Origin: an uncultured Flavobacteriaceae bacterium
Lineage (GTDB): Bacteria > Bacteroidota > Bacteroidia > Flavobacteriales > Flavobacteriaceae
DNA: 44,174 bases
Direction: 5' to 3'
NCBI GenBank assembly: GCA_947498845.1
Contig: CANMLX010000036.1
Span: forward strand, 1-44,174
Every line of letters starts with the position of its first letter. Position 1 is the stretch's first letter. Below are positions 8,877 to 17,712 of this stretch, one piece after another. Both the position numbers and the translations under genes were made by a program. Under the pieces are notes generated by a model that was given only the letters and a program-made list of their open reading frames with translations, ran no database searches and had not been told where the DNA came from.

Positions 8877-9521
8877 TTAATGCATTTTCCACACTTGCTC
8901 ATGGGTAGATGAGCTTTTTAATAGTGCATTGAATTTACTTATATTATTAAAATTAGTTGTTATTTCTCCTGATGTAGCAACGCCATAAACTTTAGTTTTT
9001 AAAAGCGCTTCAACATCGTTAATTGTAATACCGCCTATAGCTATAATAGGTGTTTTGGTATTTAGCGCTTCAAGAATTGTTAAATAGCCTTCTGCTCCAA
9101 GAATAGGACTTAAATTTTCTTTTGTGCTAGTATATCGAAACGGTCCAAGACCGATATAATCTACGTTCTTTTTTAGCAGCTCTTCACAGTCCTGAAGCGT
9201 ATTTGCTGTTCCACCTACAAAATAAAATTCACCTAAATAGTCTTTAGCTTCTTGTGGACAACGATCTGTTTTACCTAAGTGAACGCCATCTGCTTTTACT
9301 TCTTTTGCTACTTTATAATAATCATTTATAATGAGTCGTGTTTGATAGTGTGCAGTAATCTCTCTTGCTTTTTTTGCTGTTTCAAAAACCACGCTATCTG
9401 CAACATTTTTCAACCTTAGTTGCACTAATTCTGCGCCATAACTGCATGCACTTTGAATATTACTTAAATGTGCTTCTGGAGTTTTTCCTTGTGATATGTA
9501 ATGCAATTTTGGTACTACCAT
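8877..9521 (-). CDS. thiE: Thiamine-phosphate synthase ThiE
   Basis: ThiE joins HMP diphosphate and thiazole phosphate to make thiamine monophosphate. It is 214 residues with the motifs LRLKN (pyrophosphate side), LIINDYYKVAKEVKADGVHLG, the phosphate-binding FVGGTANTLQDCEE, and DYIGLGPFRYTSTKEN. IAIGGI near the end completes the barrel. It keeps all the usual residues, so it is the more likely catalytic copy; the operon holds a second, more divergent ThiE/TenI-type gene at 10387. The start codon shares base 9521 with the thiD stop region. Confidence 0.92.
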   Translation of the reverse strand: MVVPKLHYISQGKTPEAHLSNIQSACSYGAELVQLRLKNVADSVVFETAKKAREITAHYQTRLIINDYYKVAKEVKADGVHLGKTDRCPQEAKDYLGEFYFVGGTANTLQDCEELLKKNVDYIGLGPFRYTSTKENLSPILGAEGYLTILEALNTKTPIIAIGGITINDVEALLKTKVYGVATSGEITTNFNNISKFNALLKSSSTHEQVWKMH

Positions 9522-10288
9522 TATTTACTTATAATTAAATTTGTATGCTTTCCTAATAAGCTTTGATCACTACGTAAAAAATTCTCTATATATACTTTAG
9601 CATGCCTTGCTGCTTCACCTAATGGGAATTCCAATGCGATATACGATGCTATACTTGAGGAAAACACACAACCACTACCATGTTTATCGTAGGTAGTTTT
9701 AAAAATAGGTGCTATTGTTTCCTCTAAATTTTTATTGTAAAACAATTGGTCCCATCCTTTTTTATTATTTCTATGTCCGCCTTTTAGATATAAATTTGTT
9801 TTTAAACTAATATGTTCTATGGTTTCTTTTATAGATAGCTCTGGATATAAATTTTGAATCTCATCATAATTAGGTGTTATTAAAAAGATGCCATCTAAAA
9901 TTTCATCTAATATATCTACATTATCATTTTTGTTCAAAGCCATACCAGCTGTTGCTTTTAAAATAGGATCCAATATTATTTTAACTTCTGGATTTAATTG
10001 TTTAAGCTTTTTGACTATTTCGTGTAAAATTTTCCAATTTTGAATAATCCCAATCTTTACAACTTCAATTTTAAAACGATCAAATAGCGTTTCTATTTGT
10101 TGCATAATTATTTCGACATCTACCCAATGGGAAGCTTCAAAAGCTATATCATTTTGTACTGTAATGGCTGTACATACTGACAAGCCATAGAGGTTATGCG
10201 CCTCAAAGGTCTTAATGTCTGAGGTTATTCCCGCACCACTGGATGGGTCGCAACCTGCTATTGATAAAATGTAATTTTTACTGTGCAT
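9521..10288 (-). CDS. thiD: Hydroxymethylpyrimidine (phosphate) kinase ThiD
   Basis: ThiD phosphorylates HMP and HMP-P to HMP diphosphate. The 255-residue ribokinase-fold protein has SIAGCDPSSGAGITSDIKTF at the N-terminus, ILDPILKATAGMAL in the middle and the anion-hole motif KHGSGCVFSSSIASY near residue 205. Its position between two ThiE-type genes gives a pyrimidine-branch block inside the operon. The 98-base gap to the upstream gene at 10387 is the widest in the operon and contains no clear promoter. Confidence 0.93.
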   Translation of the reverse strand: MHSKNYILSIAGCDPSSGAGITSDIKTFEAHNLYGLSVCTAITVQNDIAFEASHWVDVEIIMQQIETLFDRFKIEVVKIGIIQNWKILHEIVKKLKQLNPEVKIILDPILKATAGMALNKNDNVDILDEILDGIFLITPNYDEIQNLYPELSIKETIEHISLKTNLYLKGGHRNNKKGWDQLFYNKNLEETIAPIFKTTYDKHGSGCVFSSSIASYIALEFPLGEAARHAKVYIENFLRSDQSLLGKHTNLIISK

Positions 10289-10386
10289 CTAGTCTATGTT
10301 TATATAACGCTAAAAATCAAATTATTAGGGAGATTATTTTAGTGTTACAGACTAATCTGTTAAATATTTTTATAATTTCATATTGT

Positions 10387-11013
10387 TTATTGCTTATTAA
10401 ATTGATTCTTTATTGCTTTGAAGTTGTAAACAGGATCACTACTATTCCAAACACCTCCTAAAACTCCAATTCCTTTGTAGCCTAAGTTAACAAATTTTGT
10501 TGAATTTTCCCTATTAACACCTCCCATTCCTATTATTTTTTTATTAATATGGTTTATATCAAAACCTTTGCCTTCATATCCTTTTTTAGAAATTGAAGAA
10601 AAAACAGGGCTTAACAAATGATAATCAAAATCATAATCACAGGCATCTACAGCTTCTGGTTCATGAAAAGAACTTGAAATAGTTAAAAGCTTAATGTTAG
10701 AGGTTGAAAAATTTTCTAAATACACTTTCATATTATCTTTTAAACGTTTTTCATTACAATGTTCCAATGCTCTTCTTTTTGCTTCCTGAAAATGAATGCC
10801 TTTTAAATTATAATTGTTTACCAATTCATGATAGTTATGCACCACTACTCTATCATGATACTTTTTATCAATAGTATCTAAATAATTACAATGCGCTTCA
10901 AAACTTTTATGTGGTTTCCTTAAATGATAATACTCTAACCCTGCTTGAAAAAGCTCATTAAGTATTTCAAGCTCATTTAAAATATCTTGCTCTGGTGCTA
11001 TAAGGACTACCAC
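10387..11013 (-). CDS. ThiE/TenI-family protein (second copy in operon)
   Basis: A 208-residue protein with the barrel pattern of thiamine-phosphate synthases: YYHLRKPHKS replaces the LR.K motif, followed by VVVHNYHELVNNYNLKGIHF, ISSSFHEPEAVD, HLLSPVFSSISKKGYEGKGF and IGMGGVNRENSTKF. The family fold is clear. However, the residues at the pyrimidine and diphosphate sites differ from ThiE, and the typical GTSxH segment is SSSFH. Flavobacterial thi operons commonly carry such a second copy. It may be a degenerate ThiE, or a TenI-like protein (TenI aromatises the thiazole tautomer). I leave the symbol blank because sequence alone does not separate the two. It lies 9 bases after thiC. Confidence 0.78.
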   Translation of the reverse strand: MVVLIAPEQDILNELEILNELFQAGLEYYHLRKPHKSFEAHCNYLDTIDKKYHDRVVVHNYHELVNNYNLKGIHFQEAKRRALEHCNEKRLKDNMKVYLENFSTSNIKLLTISSSFHEPEAVDACDYDFDYHLLSPVFSSISKKGYEGKGFDINHINKKIIGMGGVNRENSTKFVNLGYKGIGVLGGVWNSSDPVYNFKAIKNQFNKQ

Positions 11014-11022
11014 GTTATATTT

Positions 11023-12885
11023 TTATAAATAGACTTCTGAACCTTTTTCTTTAAATTCTCTTGATTTTTCTTCCATCCCTTTTTGTAGGACTTCATTATC
11101 ATCAGAAATTTTATTTTCGGCAGCAAAATCACGAACTTCCTGAGAAATTTTCATAGAACAGAATTTTGGTCCACACATAGAACAAAAATGGGCTATTTTA
11201 GCACCTGCAGCTGGTAATGTTTCATCGTGATATTCACGAGCACGTTCTGGATCTAAACCTAGGTTAAATTGATCTTCCCAACGGAACTCGAAACGCGCCA
11301 TACTTAACGCATTATCACGGTGTTGTGACCCTGGGTGTCCTTTGGCTAAATCGGCAGCATGCGCAGCTAATTTATAAGTAACCACACCCACACGTACATC
11401 TTCTTTGTTAGGCAACCCTAAGTGCTCTTTTGGTGTTACATAACATAACATAGCACAACCATACCAACCAATCATGGCAGCACCAATACCCGATGTAATG
11501 TGATCATAACCTGGGGCAATATCTGTTGTTAAAGGGCCTAAGGTGTAAAAAGGCGCTTCGTCACAAACTTCGATTTGCTTTTCCATATTCTCTTTAATCA
11601 TGTGCATTGGCACATGTCCTGGCCCTTCGATAAAGCACTGTACCTCGTGCTTACGGGCAATTTGCGTAAGTTCACCTAAAGTTTCTAATTCTGCAAACTG
11701 TGCTTCGTCATTGGCATCGGCAACCGACCCAGGACGTAAACCATCTCCCAAAGAAAAGGCTACATCGTATGATTTTAATATTTCACAAATCTCTTCGAAA
11801 TGCGTGTATAGGAAACTTTCTTTATGGTGTGCTAAACACCATTTTGCCATAATGGAACCACCACGAGATACAATACCGGTAACACGATTGGCCGTCATGG
11901 GTACATAACGTAGTAGCACACCAGCATGGATAGTAAAGTAATCTACGCCTTGCTCGGCTTGCTCAATTAAGGTGTCACGGAAAATTTCCCAAGTTAAATC
12001 CTCGGCCACTCCATTTACTTTTTCTAAAGCTTGGTAAATGGGCACCGTACCAATTGGTACAGGTGAGTTACGTACAATCCACTCACGTGTTTCGTGAATG
12101 TTTTGTCCTGTAGACAAGTCCATAATATTATCTGCTCCCCAACGACAAGCCCAAACGGCTTTTTCTACTTCTTCTTCAATAGAGGATGTCGTTGCAGAGT
12201 TTCCAATATTTGCGTTTATTTTCACCAAAAAGTTACGCCCTAAAATCATAGGTTCGGCTTCGGGGTGATTTATATTTGAAGGGATTACTGCACGCCCTCT
12301 AGCTACTTCCTCACGTACAAACTCAGGAGTAATTTTTGCCGGAATTGAAGCGCCAAAGTGTTCTCCATTATGTTGCTTTCTAATCTCGGTCATTTCGTCT
12401 ATTCGTTGATTTTCACGAATAGCAATGTATTCCATTTCGGGCGTAATAATTCCTTTTTTTGCGTAATGTAATTGCGTTACATTTTGTCCTTTTTTAGCTC
12501 GTTTAGGTTTGTGTTTTAGGTCAAAACGCATGTGATCTAAACTTTTATCGTTTAAACGCTCATTACAATATTTAGATGAAAAAGCATCCAATTCCTCTAC
12601 ATCACCACGATCTAAAATCCACTGCTCTCTTATGCGTTCAATACCACTATGCACGTTAATCTCTTTATTTGGATCTGTATAAGGTCCAGACGTATCATAA
12701 ACAGTTACTGGCTCATTAGGCGTTAGTTTCCCTGTCATAGAATCTTTTGTATCACTTAAAGTAATCTCTCGCATAGCCACTTTTATTTGTGGGTGAATGC
12801 TACCTTTTATGTAGATTTTTTTAGAATTAGGGAATGGATTTCTTGTAATCTTCCCTTCCTGTGGTGCTGTATCCTTTTTTTTCAT
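11023..12885 (-). CDS. thiC: Phosphomethylpyrimidine synthase ThiC
   Basis: ThiC rearranges aminoimidazole ribotide to HMP phosphate using a 4Fe-4S cluster and SAM. At 620 residues this is the long bacterial form with the N-terminal extension (ITRNPFPNSKKIYI). Core motifs are visible: DLSTGQNIHETREWI, VDYFTIHAGVL, FSLGDGLRPGS and EGPGHVPMHMI. The C-terminal cluster motif Cx2Cx4C is FCSMCGPKFCSM. It follows thiS by 59 bases and leads the enzyme genes of the operon, under control of the TPP riboswitch upstream of thiS. Confidence 0.98.
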   Translation of the reverse strand: MKKKDTAPQEGKITRNPFPNSKKIYIKGSIHPQIKVAMREITLSDTKDSMTGKLTPNEPVTVYDTSGPYTDPNKEINVHSGIERIREQWILDRGDVEELDAFSSKYCNERLNDKSLDHMRFDLKHKPKRAKKGQNVTQLHYAKKGIITPEMEYIAIRENQRIDEMTEIRKQHNGEHFGASIPAKITPEFVREEVARGRAVIPSNINHPEAEPMILGRNFLVKINANIGNSATTSSIEEEVEKAVWACRWGADNIMDLSTGQNIHETREWIVRNSPVPIGTVPIYQALEKVNGVAEDLTWEIFRDTLIEQAEQGVDYFTIHAGVLLRYVPMTANRVTGIVSRGGSIMAKWCLAHHKESFLYTHFEEICEILKSYDVAFSLGDGLRPGSVADANDEAQFAELETLGELTQIARKHEVQCFIEGPGHVPMHMIKENMEKQIEVCDEAPFYTLGPLTTDIAPGYDHITSGIGAAMIGWYGCAMLCYVTPKEHLGLPNKEDVRVGVVTYKLAAHAADLAKGHPGSQHRDNALSMARFEFRWEDQFNLGLDPERAREYHDETLPAAGAKIAHFCSMCGPKFCSMKISQEVRDFAAENKISDDNEVLQKGMEEKSREFKEKGSEVYL

Positions 12886-12944
12886 TGTATTAACGTTTGA
12901 CTCTTAGTCCTTATAAATCTGCTATTATGCAGTAAAATTTTTAA

Positions 12945-13148
12945 TTATCCTCCTTGGGTAGCTTGTATTATTAATACCGTATCGTTATCTCTAAATAATT
13001 GTGTTTCCCAATTATCCTTAAAGATAATACTATTGTTTATTGCTACAGCAATACCATCGATTTTTGAATCGATTTTCTCCAATAACTCAACAACATTAAA
13101 ATGGTCATCTATTTTAATTGGAGTATCATTAACGTGTACTGTAATCAT
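12945..13148 (-). CDS. thiS: Sulfur carrier protein ThiS
   Basis: A 67-residue ubiquitin-like carrier ending in Gly-Gly (IIQATQGG), the tail that ThiF adenylates and that then carries the thiocarboxylate to ThiG. MITVHVNDTPIKI forms the first beta hairpin. It is the first gene after the TPP riboswitch and fits the usual ThiS size. The ATG at 13148 is the only reasonable start. Confidence 0.93.
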   Translation of the reverse strand: MITVHVNDTPIKIDDHFNVVELLEKIDSKIDGIAVAINNSIIFKDNWETQLFRDNDTVLIIQATQGG

Positions 13149-13187
13149 TAATCAAAGTTATATGTAGGGATAACACTTTGAAATATT

Positions 13188-13204
13188 ATGATACCATGTA
13201 TCAT
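13188..13204 (-). promoter_or_regulatory. Hairpin between the TPP aptamer and thiS (possible expression platform)
   Basis: A perfect ATGATAC / GTATCAT stem with a 3-base loop lies 40 bases before the thiS start, and a second small hairpin GGCAT/ATGCC lies at about 13221-13231. No strong U-run follows either, so the riboswitch may act on translation or on a weak terminator. This is inference from position. Confidence 0.4.
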
Positions 13205-13240
13205 CTTATGAAAAGATAGTGGCATAATGCCTTTTTACTT

Positions 13241-13312
13241 TTCCCTTCGTCGGTACTAACCGTATCAGGTTCAAAGGGTATTTCTCAGTTCTATACACAG
13301 AACACCCCTAAA
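13241..13312 (-). promoter_or_regulatory. TPP riboswitch (THI element) upstream of the thi operon
   Basis: Read on the minus strand, the leader contains the classic THI-box blocks in order: GGGGTG, a short variable stem, CTGAGA, ACCCTTTGAACCTGAT, then GTTAGTACCGACGAAGGGAA. These form the two arms that bind the pyrimidine and the diphosphate of thiamine diphosphate. Binding should turn the thiS-thiF operon down when the vitamin is abundant. Confidence 0.95.
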
Positions 13313-13324
13313 GTTTTTACACTG

Positions 13325-13332
13325 CAAAGGTA
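13325..13332 (-). promoter_or_regulatory. Bacteroidota -7 box of the thi operon
   Basis: TACCTTTG on the minus strand matches TAnnTTTG exactly. Transcription would start about 5-8 bases downstream, so the TPP aptamer would form the very 5' end of the message. A good -33 TTG at the ideal spacing is not obvious. Confidence 0.55.
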
Positions 13333-13524
13333 TTAAAAAAGATATAAATTAGTAGTGAGTTCAACACTTAAGATTTAAATAATAATGCGAATCAAAGGTT
13401 GTAAAAACACAAAAACAAGATTAAACAGATGTTTTTCAGCGCAATAAATTGTTTTAGTTTATTGATTTTAAGTCTCTTAATGGTTAATTCTACAAAACTA
13501 TTTAGAATACAGAATCGATCAGCA

Positions 13525-13762
13525 TTAGAAAATCGGATATTCTTTGGAGACAAAATTTATCAAAATCAATAATTCTTTAATCCAATAAACAAAAAACTAT
13601 AACTCACATATGTTAACTCCTATAAAAGACAGCAAAGGCGTATCTGATTTCTTTAAAAAGTTTAACAAATCTTCTGATGAAATTTATTACAAAACGGTAT
13701 CTCGTATTAGACAAACTATCGAAAAATTTTTCAATTGGTTAATTCAAAAAAGTGATATATAA
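13525..13762 (+). pseudogene. Transposase remnant (C-terminal part, frameshifted)
   Basis: The open part (13610-13762, 50 codons) reads MLTPIKDSKGVSDFF... and later VSRIRQTIEKFFNWLIQKSDI, the end of a DDE transposase of the IS982/IS4-like type. Such transposases have TPxK then an R(x)R(Q)xIExFFxWL block. Just upstream, in a different frame, 13525-13575 reads LENRIFFGDKIYQNQ, which also looks like transposase sequence (GDxxY), so at least one frameshift or deletion separates the two. The remainder of 13333-14081 shows nothing else recognisable. Confidence 0.5.
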
Positions 13763-14081
13763 AACGCTTGCAAGGTCAGATTTACTAAAGATTTAAATTT
13801 ATGCCTGCCCAGTAGACTCACTACTGCTTGCTTTTATTAGGCTAATATTTAACTATTAATTCGCATTAATAATATTTATCTATACCATTTAAACACAGCT
13901 TTATGTCATGCTAAAAGACAAGGGATAGAAATGATGAGGCATATCACAAGTGTAAAAACTCGTCCTAACCCCTTGCTACAAAATGTAAATTACTGTATTT
14001 TAATAATATAACGCATTAAGCTTAGGTTAACTTTATAATATTTTTTTTATATTAGTAATCTAAACTAAAACAATCTTAATT

Positions 14082-14747
14082 ATGAAAAAAATTACTTTAT
14101 TATTGTTATTTTCATTTTGTTTAACAAATTCTCAGGAAATAACAATTACGATGATTGATGGTATGACTCCAGCTAATTTTCAAACAGCCACACCAACATT
14201 AACTGAAAATGAAACGCACACATTAACTGTGACTTATACAGACATCGAAGCGCACACAGGTCCTATAGTAACTGCTATAGGAATGAATATTGGAGCTAGA
14301 TTTTTAGATAATTTTGATGAGATTTCAACCCCAGTACTTACACCAATCACAACTAGCTCTTCACAACAAACTTTTCAAGTGAATGTGGTAGTACCAAATG
14401 TTACTGCTGACACTGATCTGGCACGTTTTCAAGTTTTTGGTCACAGTACAGAGGTTTTCTCTTACGCAGGAAATGCATCTAATGCATGCTGTGGTTTAAC
14501 ATTCAGCATAGATGATGTATTATCATTAAATGACTTTGAGAAAGAGTTATCATCTTCTTTCTATGACAAATCAACTAAGTCATTTGTTTATAATGAAAAC
14601 ACCAATACTAATTATAAAATATTAGATATAACAGGAAGAACGATTTTATCTGGTATAACAAAAAGAAATATTAGCTTAGAAAGTTTAAACAAAGGATTAT
14701 ACATATTTAGGATTGGAAGAGCTACTAAAAAGTTTGTAATCGAATAA
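14082..14747 (+). CDS. Secreted protein with C-terminal type IX sorting domain
   Basis: The 221-residue protein starts with a signal peptide (MKKITLLLLFSFCLTNSQE). Residues about 20-150 form a beta-rich region rich in Thr (choice-of-anchor or Ig-like in feel, with NACCGLTFSIDDV). The last ~75 residues are a Por secretion-system tail: KSFVYNENTNTNYKILDITG, then ISLESLNKGLYIFRI and KKFVIE. T9SS would carry it across the outer membrane and remove or use the tail for anchoring. Its substrate or role is unknown. It stands alone, with a strong hairpin terminator after it. Confidence 0.75.
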   Translation: MKKITLLLLFSFCLTNSQEITITMIDGMTPANFQTATPTLTENETHTLTVTYTDIEAHTGPIVTAIGMNIGARFLDNFDEISTPVLTPITTSSSQQTFQVNVVVPNVTADTDLARFQVFGHSTEVFSYAGNASNACCGLTFSIDDVLSLNDFEKELSSSFYDKSTKSFVYNENTNTNYKILDITGRTILSGITKRNISLESLNKGLYIFRIGRATKKFVIE

Positions 14748-14794
14748 AGGGTTTTAATTAACACTTAAAAAGTTTACATTTAAATTAATAGTAT

Positions 14795-14840
14795 AAATAT
14801 CTGAATATACTACTAGCTAGGTATATTCAGATATTTTTTA
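14795..14840 (+). terminator. Rho-independent-type terminator after the T9SS cargo gene
   Basis: A perfect 16-bp stem, AAATATCTGAATATAC / GTATATTCAGATATTT, has a 10-base loop and is followed by further T residues. It lies 48 bases after the stop codon at 14747. Confidence 0.8.
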
Positions 14841-14899
14841 TATATTATTAATAATTTATGTCATTTTAAATACTGTAATTTATTTTTATTAATTACTAA

Positions 14900-16396
14900 A
14901 TGAATGATTTAAACACCATGGTTTCTTCTTTTTCTAAAGAAGACCAAAATGCTTTTATTTCTTATTTGAATAAAAAAAATAAGCGCACAGACACAAAAAA
15001 CATTCAATTATTTAAGCTATTACTTAATACAGAATTAAGCTCCAAAGCTATTTGCATTAAACTTTATGGAACTAACAAAAAGGATGCTTACCATGCTTTA
15101 AGGAAGCGTTTGTTTCAATCTATTATTCATTTTTCAGCAAATACTAGTCTAGAAGAGGAAAACTCGCTACAAATGGATGTTATAAAATATCTTTTAGCCT
15201 CTAGAAATTATTTACACCAAAAACAATTTAAGGTTGCTTATAAAATTTTAAACAAAGCAGAATCTGTTGCTATTGAGCATCATCTATATGCTTTACTTAA
15301 TGAAATATACTATACACAAATTCAATATGCTAATTCACTACCTTTTATTAACTTAAATGAGGTTATAGAGAAGTTTAATATAAATAAGGACAAACATCAT
15401 TTAGAAGATCAATTAAATATTGTTTATTCAAAACTAAAACAAAAACTTAACAGAACTTCCAGTAATACTACCGAAGATTTTCAAACACTACTTAATAAAA
15501 CACTTAACGAATATGATATTACTGTAATAGACACTATGTCTTTTAAATCTTTATATAAACTATTAAGCATTATTAGCATTTCTGCTTTTGCTACTAACAG
15601 TTATTTAAAAATTGAATCTTTTTTAATAGATAGCTATACTGCTATTCTTCAGAAAAAAGAAAAAGAAAAACAACCATTCTACCACATACAAATCGTTTAT
15701 CATATTGCCAATACGTTATTTAGAAATAAAAAGTTTGCTGGTTCTCTGGCTTACTTGCAAAAAATGCACAAACTTATGGATGCTCAACGAAGGAAATATT
15801 ACGCAAGTTTTAAACTTAAATATAATTTACTTCTAACCTTAAACTTAAATTTTACTAATCAACAAGCCGATGCTATAGAAATACTAACCTCCTTTATCGA
15901 CAAAAAACATATGGATATTGAAGCGTCTTTAGATATTCATTTAAGTTTAATTATGTTTTATTTCCAGAAAAATGACTTTAAAAAATCCCATAAACTATTT
16001 TCTAAATTACGCCATAGCGATAAATGGTATAAGGAAAAAGCAGGAAAGGAATGGGTAATAAAAAAGAATTTAGCCGAAATATTATTACATATTGAATTAA
16101 ATAATATTGATTTGGTAGATTCTAAACTTTTAAGTTTTAAACGCCATCATTATAAGTATTTAAAATCTATCAATCAACAGCGTGTTATTACCTATTTAAA
16201 TCTGGTTCAATTGTATTACAAAAATCCAGAACAGGTCACCACCACCAACTTTAAAAATAAAGTTAAAGATTCTTTTGAATGGATTGAAAATAAAGAAGAA
16301 GATATTTTTGTTATGAGTTTTTACGCATGGTTAAAAAGTAAAATACATAAGGATACTATTTATAATACAACCATAGATTTAATTTCAATAACGTAA
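14900..16396 (+). CDS. Helical TPR-like protein of unknown function
   Basis: A 498-residue protein without signal peptide or membrane segment. It is almost entirely alpha-helical, with repeated pairs such as YLLASRNYLHQKQFKVAYKI, YHIANTLFRNKKFAGSLAYL and LIMFYFQKNDFKKSHKLFSK, which resemble degenerate TPRs. The N-terminal 70 residues (FSKEDQNAFISYLNKKNKR ... AYHALRKRLFQSIIHF) look like a conserved helical cap. I recognise no enzymatic motif. It is monocistronic: a terminator ends the gene before it and repeats follow it. A cytoplasmic scaffold or regulator role is possible but not shown. Confidence 0.6.
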   Translation: MNDLNTMVSSFSKEDQNAFISYLNKKNKRTDTKNIQLFKLLLNTELSSKAICIKLYGTNKKDAYHALRKRLFQSIIHFSANTSLEEENSLQMDVIKYLLASRNYLHQKQFKVAYKILNKAESVAIEHHLYALLNEIYYTQIQYANSLPFINLNEVIEKFNINKDKHHLEDQLNIVYSKLKQKLNRTSSNTTEDFQTLLNKTLNEYDITVIDTMSFKSLYKLLSIISISAFATNSYLKIESFLIDSYTAILQKKEKEKQPFYHIQIVYHIANTLFRNKKFAGSLAYLQKMHKLMDAQRRKYYASFKLKYNLLLTLNLNFTNQQADAIEILTSFIDKKHMDIEASLDIHLSLIMFYFQKNDFKKSHKLFSKLRHSDKWYKEKAGKEWVIKKNLAEILLHIELNNIDLVDSKLLSFKRHHYKYLKSINQQRVITYLNLVQLYYKNPEQVTTTNFKNKVKDSFEWIENKEEDIFVMSFYAWLKSKIHKDTIYNTTIDLISIT

Positions 16397-16415
16397 TCTT
16401 GAACCTTAAATTTAA

Positions 16416-16577
16416 TACTATTTACGATTAAAATTTTCGTATGTATCAGCTCGAGTATCCAGAACTTGCTTCGGGATGTATCGAGAACAGGTTTGAAGCT
16501 TCTCGATACATCACGCTAAGGCGTGACACTCGAAGTTGACAAAAATAGTTACACGAAATTAAATTACATCAATGGTA
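16416..16577. repeat. Family D short inverted-repeat element (162 bp)
   Basis: The element runs from TACTATTTACG to ATGGTA with ~28-bp imperfect terminal inverted repeats and is flanked on both sides by TAA (16413-16415, 16578-16580). The interior holds the TCGAG-type core with GTATCGAGAA / TTCTCGATAC. It is an inverted copy of the element at 31417-31589. It carries no coding capacity. Confidence 0.75.
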
Positions 16578-16651
16578 TAATACTATTTAATGTGAGTTCG
16601 ACGTATTAGAACCTGATAATCATGATTTTACACAAAACAATCAAATTGATA

Positions 16652-16804
16652 TTGTCATTCCGAAACGCTACTGAAATTAAAATATTTTTTAATTGAAAGT
16701 ATTTAGCGTAGCTAACGAGGAGGAATCTAACTCCTATGAGATATCTCGTCACTCACTTCGACCATGCTCAGCGCATCGCATACTTCGCTCTGTCGATATG
16801 ACAA
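16652..16804. repeat. Family E dispersed repeat, copy 1 (TGTCATTCC type)
   Basis: It begins TTGTCATTCCGAAAC and ends GTCGATATGACAA, so the ends are complementary. About 60 bases after the start (GAAATTAAAATATTTTTTAA through AGCGTAGCTAACGA) are nearly identical to the copy at 33299. The rest of 16397-16988 holds the family D element and no convincing gene. Confidence 0.7.
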
Positions 16805-17012
16805 AGCACTGTTTTTCAGTGTTATTACTATCATTTATTAACTGAAATTTAAATCGAACTCGTAATTTATGGATAACTCCTCTGTATTCCTTCTGCATTA
16901 AAGATTTAGCTTTTTGAGCTAATCTTGTTAAAGCTCTGTTAAACTTTTTCATGGATTTAAACCTTTATGCTTTTAACGCGTCATAGAAGTGAAAAAAATT
17001 AAAAGTTATCCT

Positions 17013-17447
17013 ATGAAAAAGTTATTTATTATCATACTCGTTACTTCTACTATCAATTTTACATTAGCACAACAGCATAAAAAAGACTTTAGAGCCATGG
17101 ATTATACTCCAGAGGAAATAGCTTCTTTAAAAACTAAAAAAATGACGTTGTTTTTAGATTTAAACCAAGCACAACAAGATGCTATTTATGCCATAAATTT
17201 AGAAAATGCTAATCGTAGAAAAGCACACATCGCTAAAAGAAAGGCTATGAAAGAAAATGACGAAAAACCAAAAATGACTAAAGAAGAGCGCCTACAGAAA
17301 GTTAACAACAGGTTAGATCGTAAAATTGCTCTAAAAGAAAAAATGAAAAGCATTTTAACCGCGGAACAATACCAAAAATGGGAAAATGCTATGACAAAGA
17401 GAAAAAGACATGCTAAAATGAAAAAGAAAAAACATTCTAGCGAATAA
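17013..17447 (+). CDS. Small periplasmic Spy/CpxP-like basic protein
   Basis: I start this gene at ATG 17013, where a signal peptide begins (MKKLFIIILVTSTINFTLAQ), rather than at the upstream GTG; this gives 144 residues. The mature part is highly charged and helical, with YTPEEIASLKTKKMTLFLDLN and a second repeat-like LTAEQYQKWENAM near the end. The two L(T/N)xxQ-type boxes recall Spy/CpxP-like chaperones and the DUF4890-like proteins of Bacteroidota. It ends in a strongly basic tail (KRKRHAKMKKKKH). A role in envelope stress or protein handling is a family-level inference. It has no close operon partner; a family A element follows. Confidence 0.65.
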   Translation: MKKLFIIILVTSTINFTLAQQHKKDFRAMDYTPEEIASLKTKKMTLFLDLNQAQQDAIYAINLENANRRKAHIAKRKAMKENDEKPKMTKEERLQKVNNRLDRKIALKEKMKSILTAEQYQKWENAMTKRKRHAKMKKKKHSSE

Positions 17448-17509
17448 AACAAAATAGTCTCATTTTGTAGTTGATTTATAGTTAAAACGAAAAGCATTTC
17501 TAGTTCTAA

Positions 17510-17669
17510 TACCAATTCTACCATAAAATGCGACATATAATTCGTTTCTTTTACATGATTTCTGCATTAAAAAAATAAACCGTAGCTAAGGCTATGCTGG
17601 ATTTTTATGCTTTGAACTCCTGTAAAATAACTCAAATTATTTATACCTCATTTTATAGCAAAATTGGTA
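17510..17669. repeat. Family A short element, copy 1 (160 bp)
   Basis: The ends TACCAATTCTACCATAAAATG and CATTTTATAGCAAAATTGGTA are inverted repeats. The element is flanked by TAA on both sides (17507-17509, 17670-17672). It is nearly identical to the copy at 21295 and inverted relative to that at 30747. The centre contains ACCGTAGCTAAGGCTATGC, shared in modified form with family B. Confidence 0.85.
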
Positions 17670-17712
17670 TAAGAAATGCTTTTTAATTTTGTTTTATTAA
17701 TAGACTAATCAA

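Noticed and set aside
16749..16952. Leftward 67-codon ORF beginning MKKFNRALTRLAQKAKSLM
   Set aside because: Its last ~17 codons run through the family E repeat and give the repeat-derived TERSMRCAEHGRSE pattern. There is no homology signal and no promoter, so it is most likely a chance ORF.
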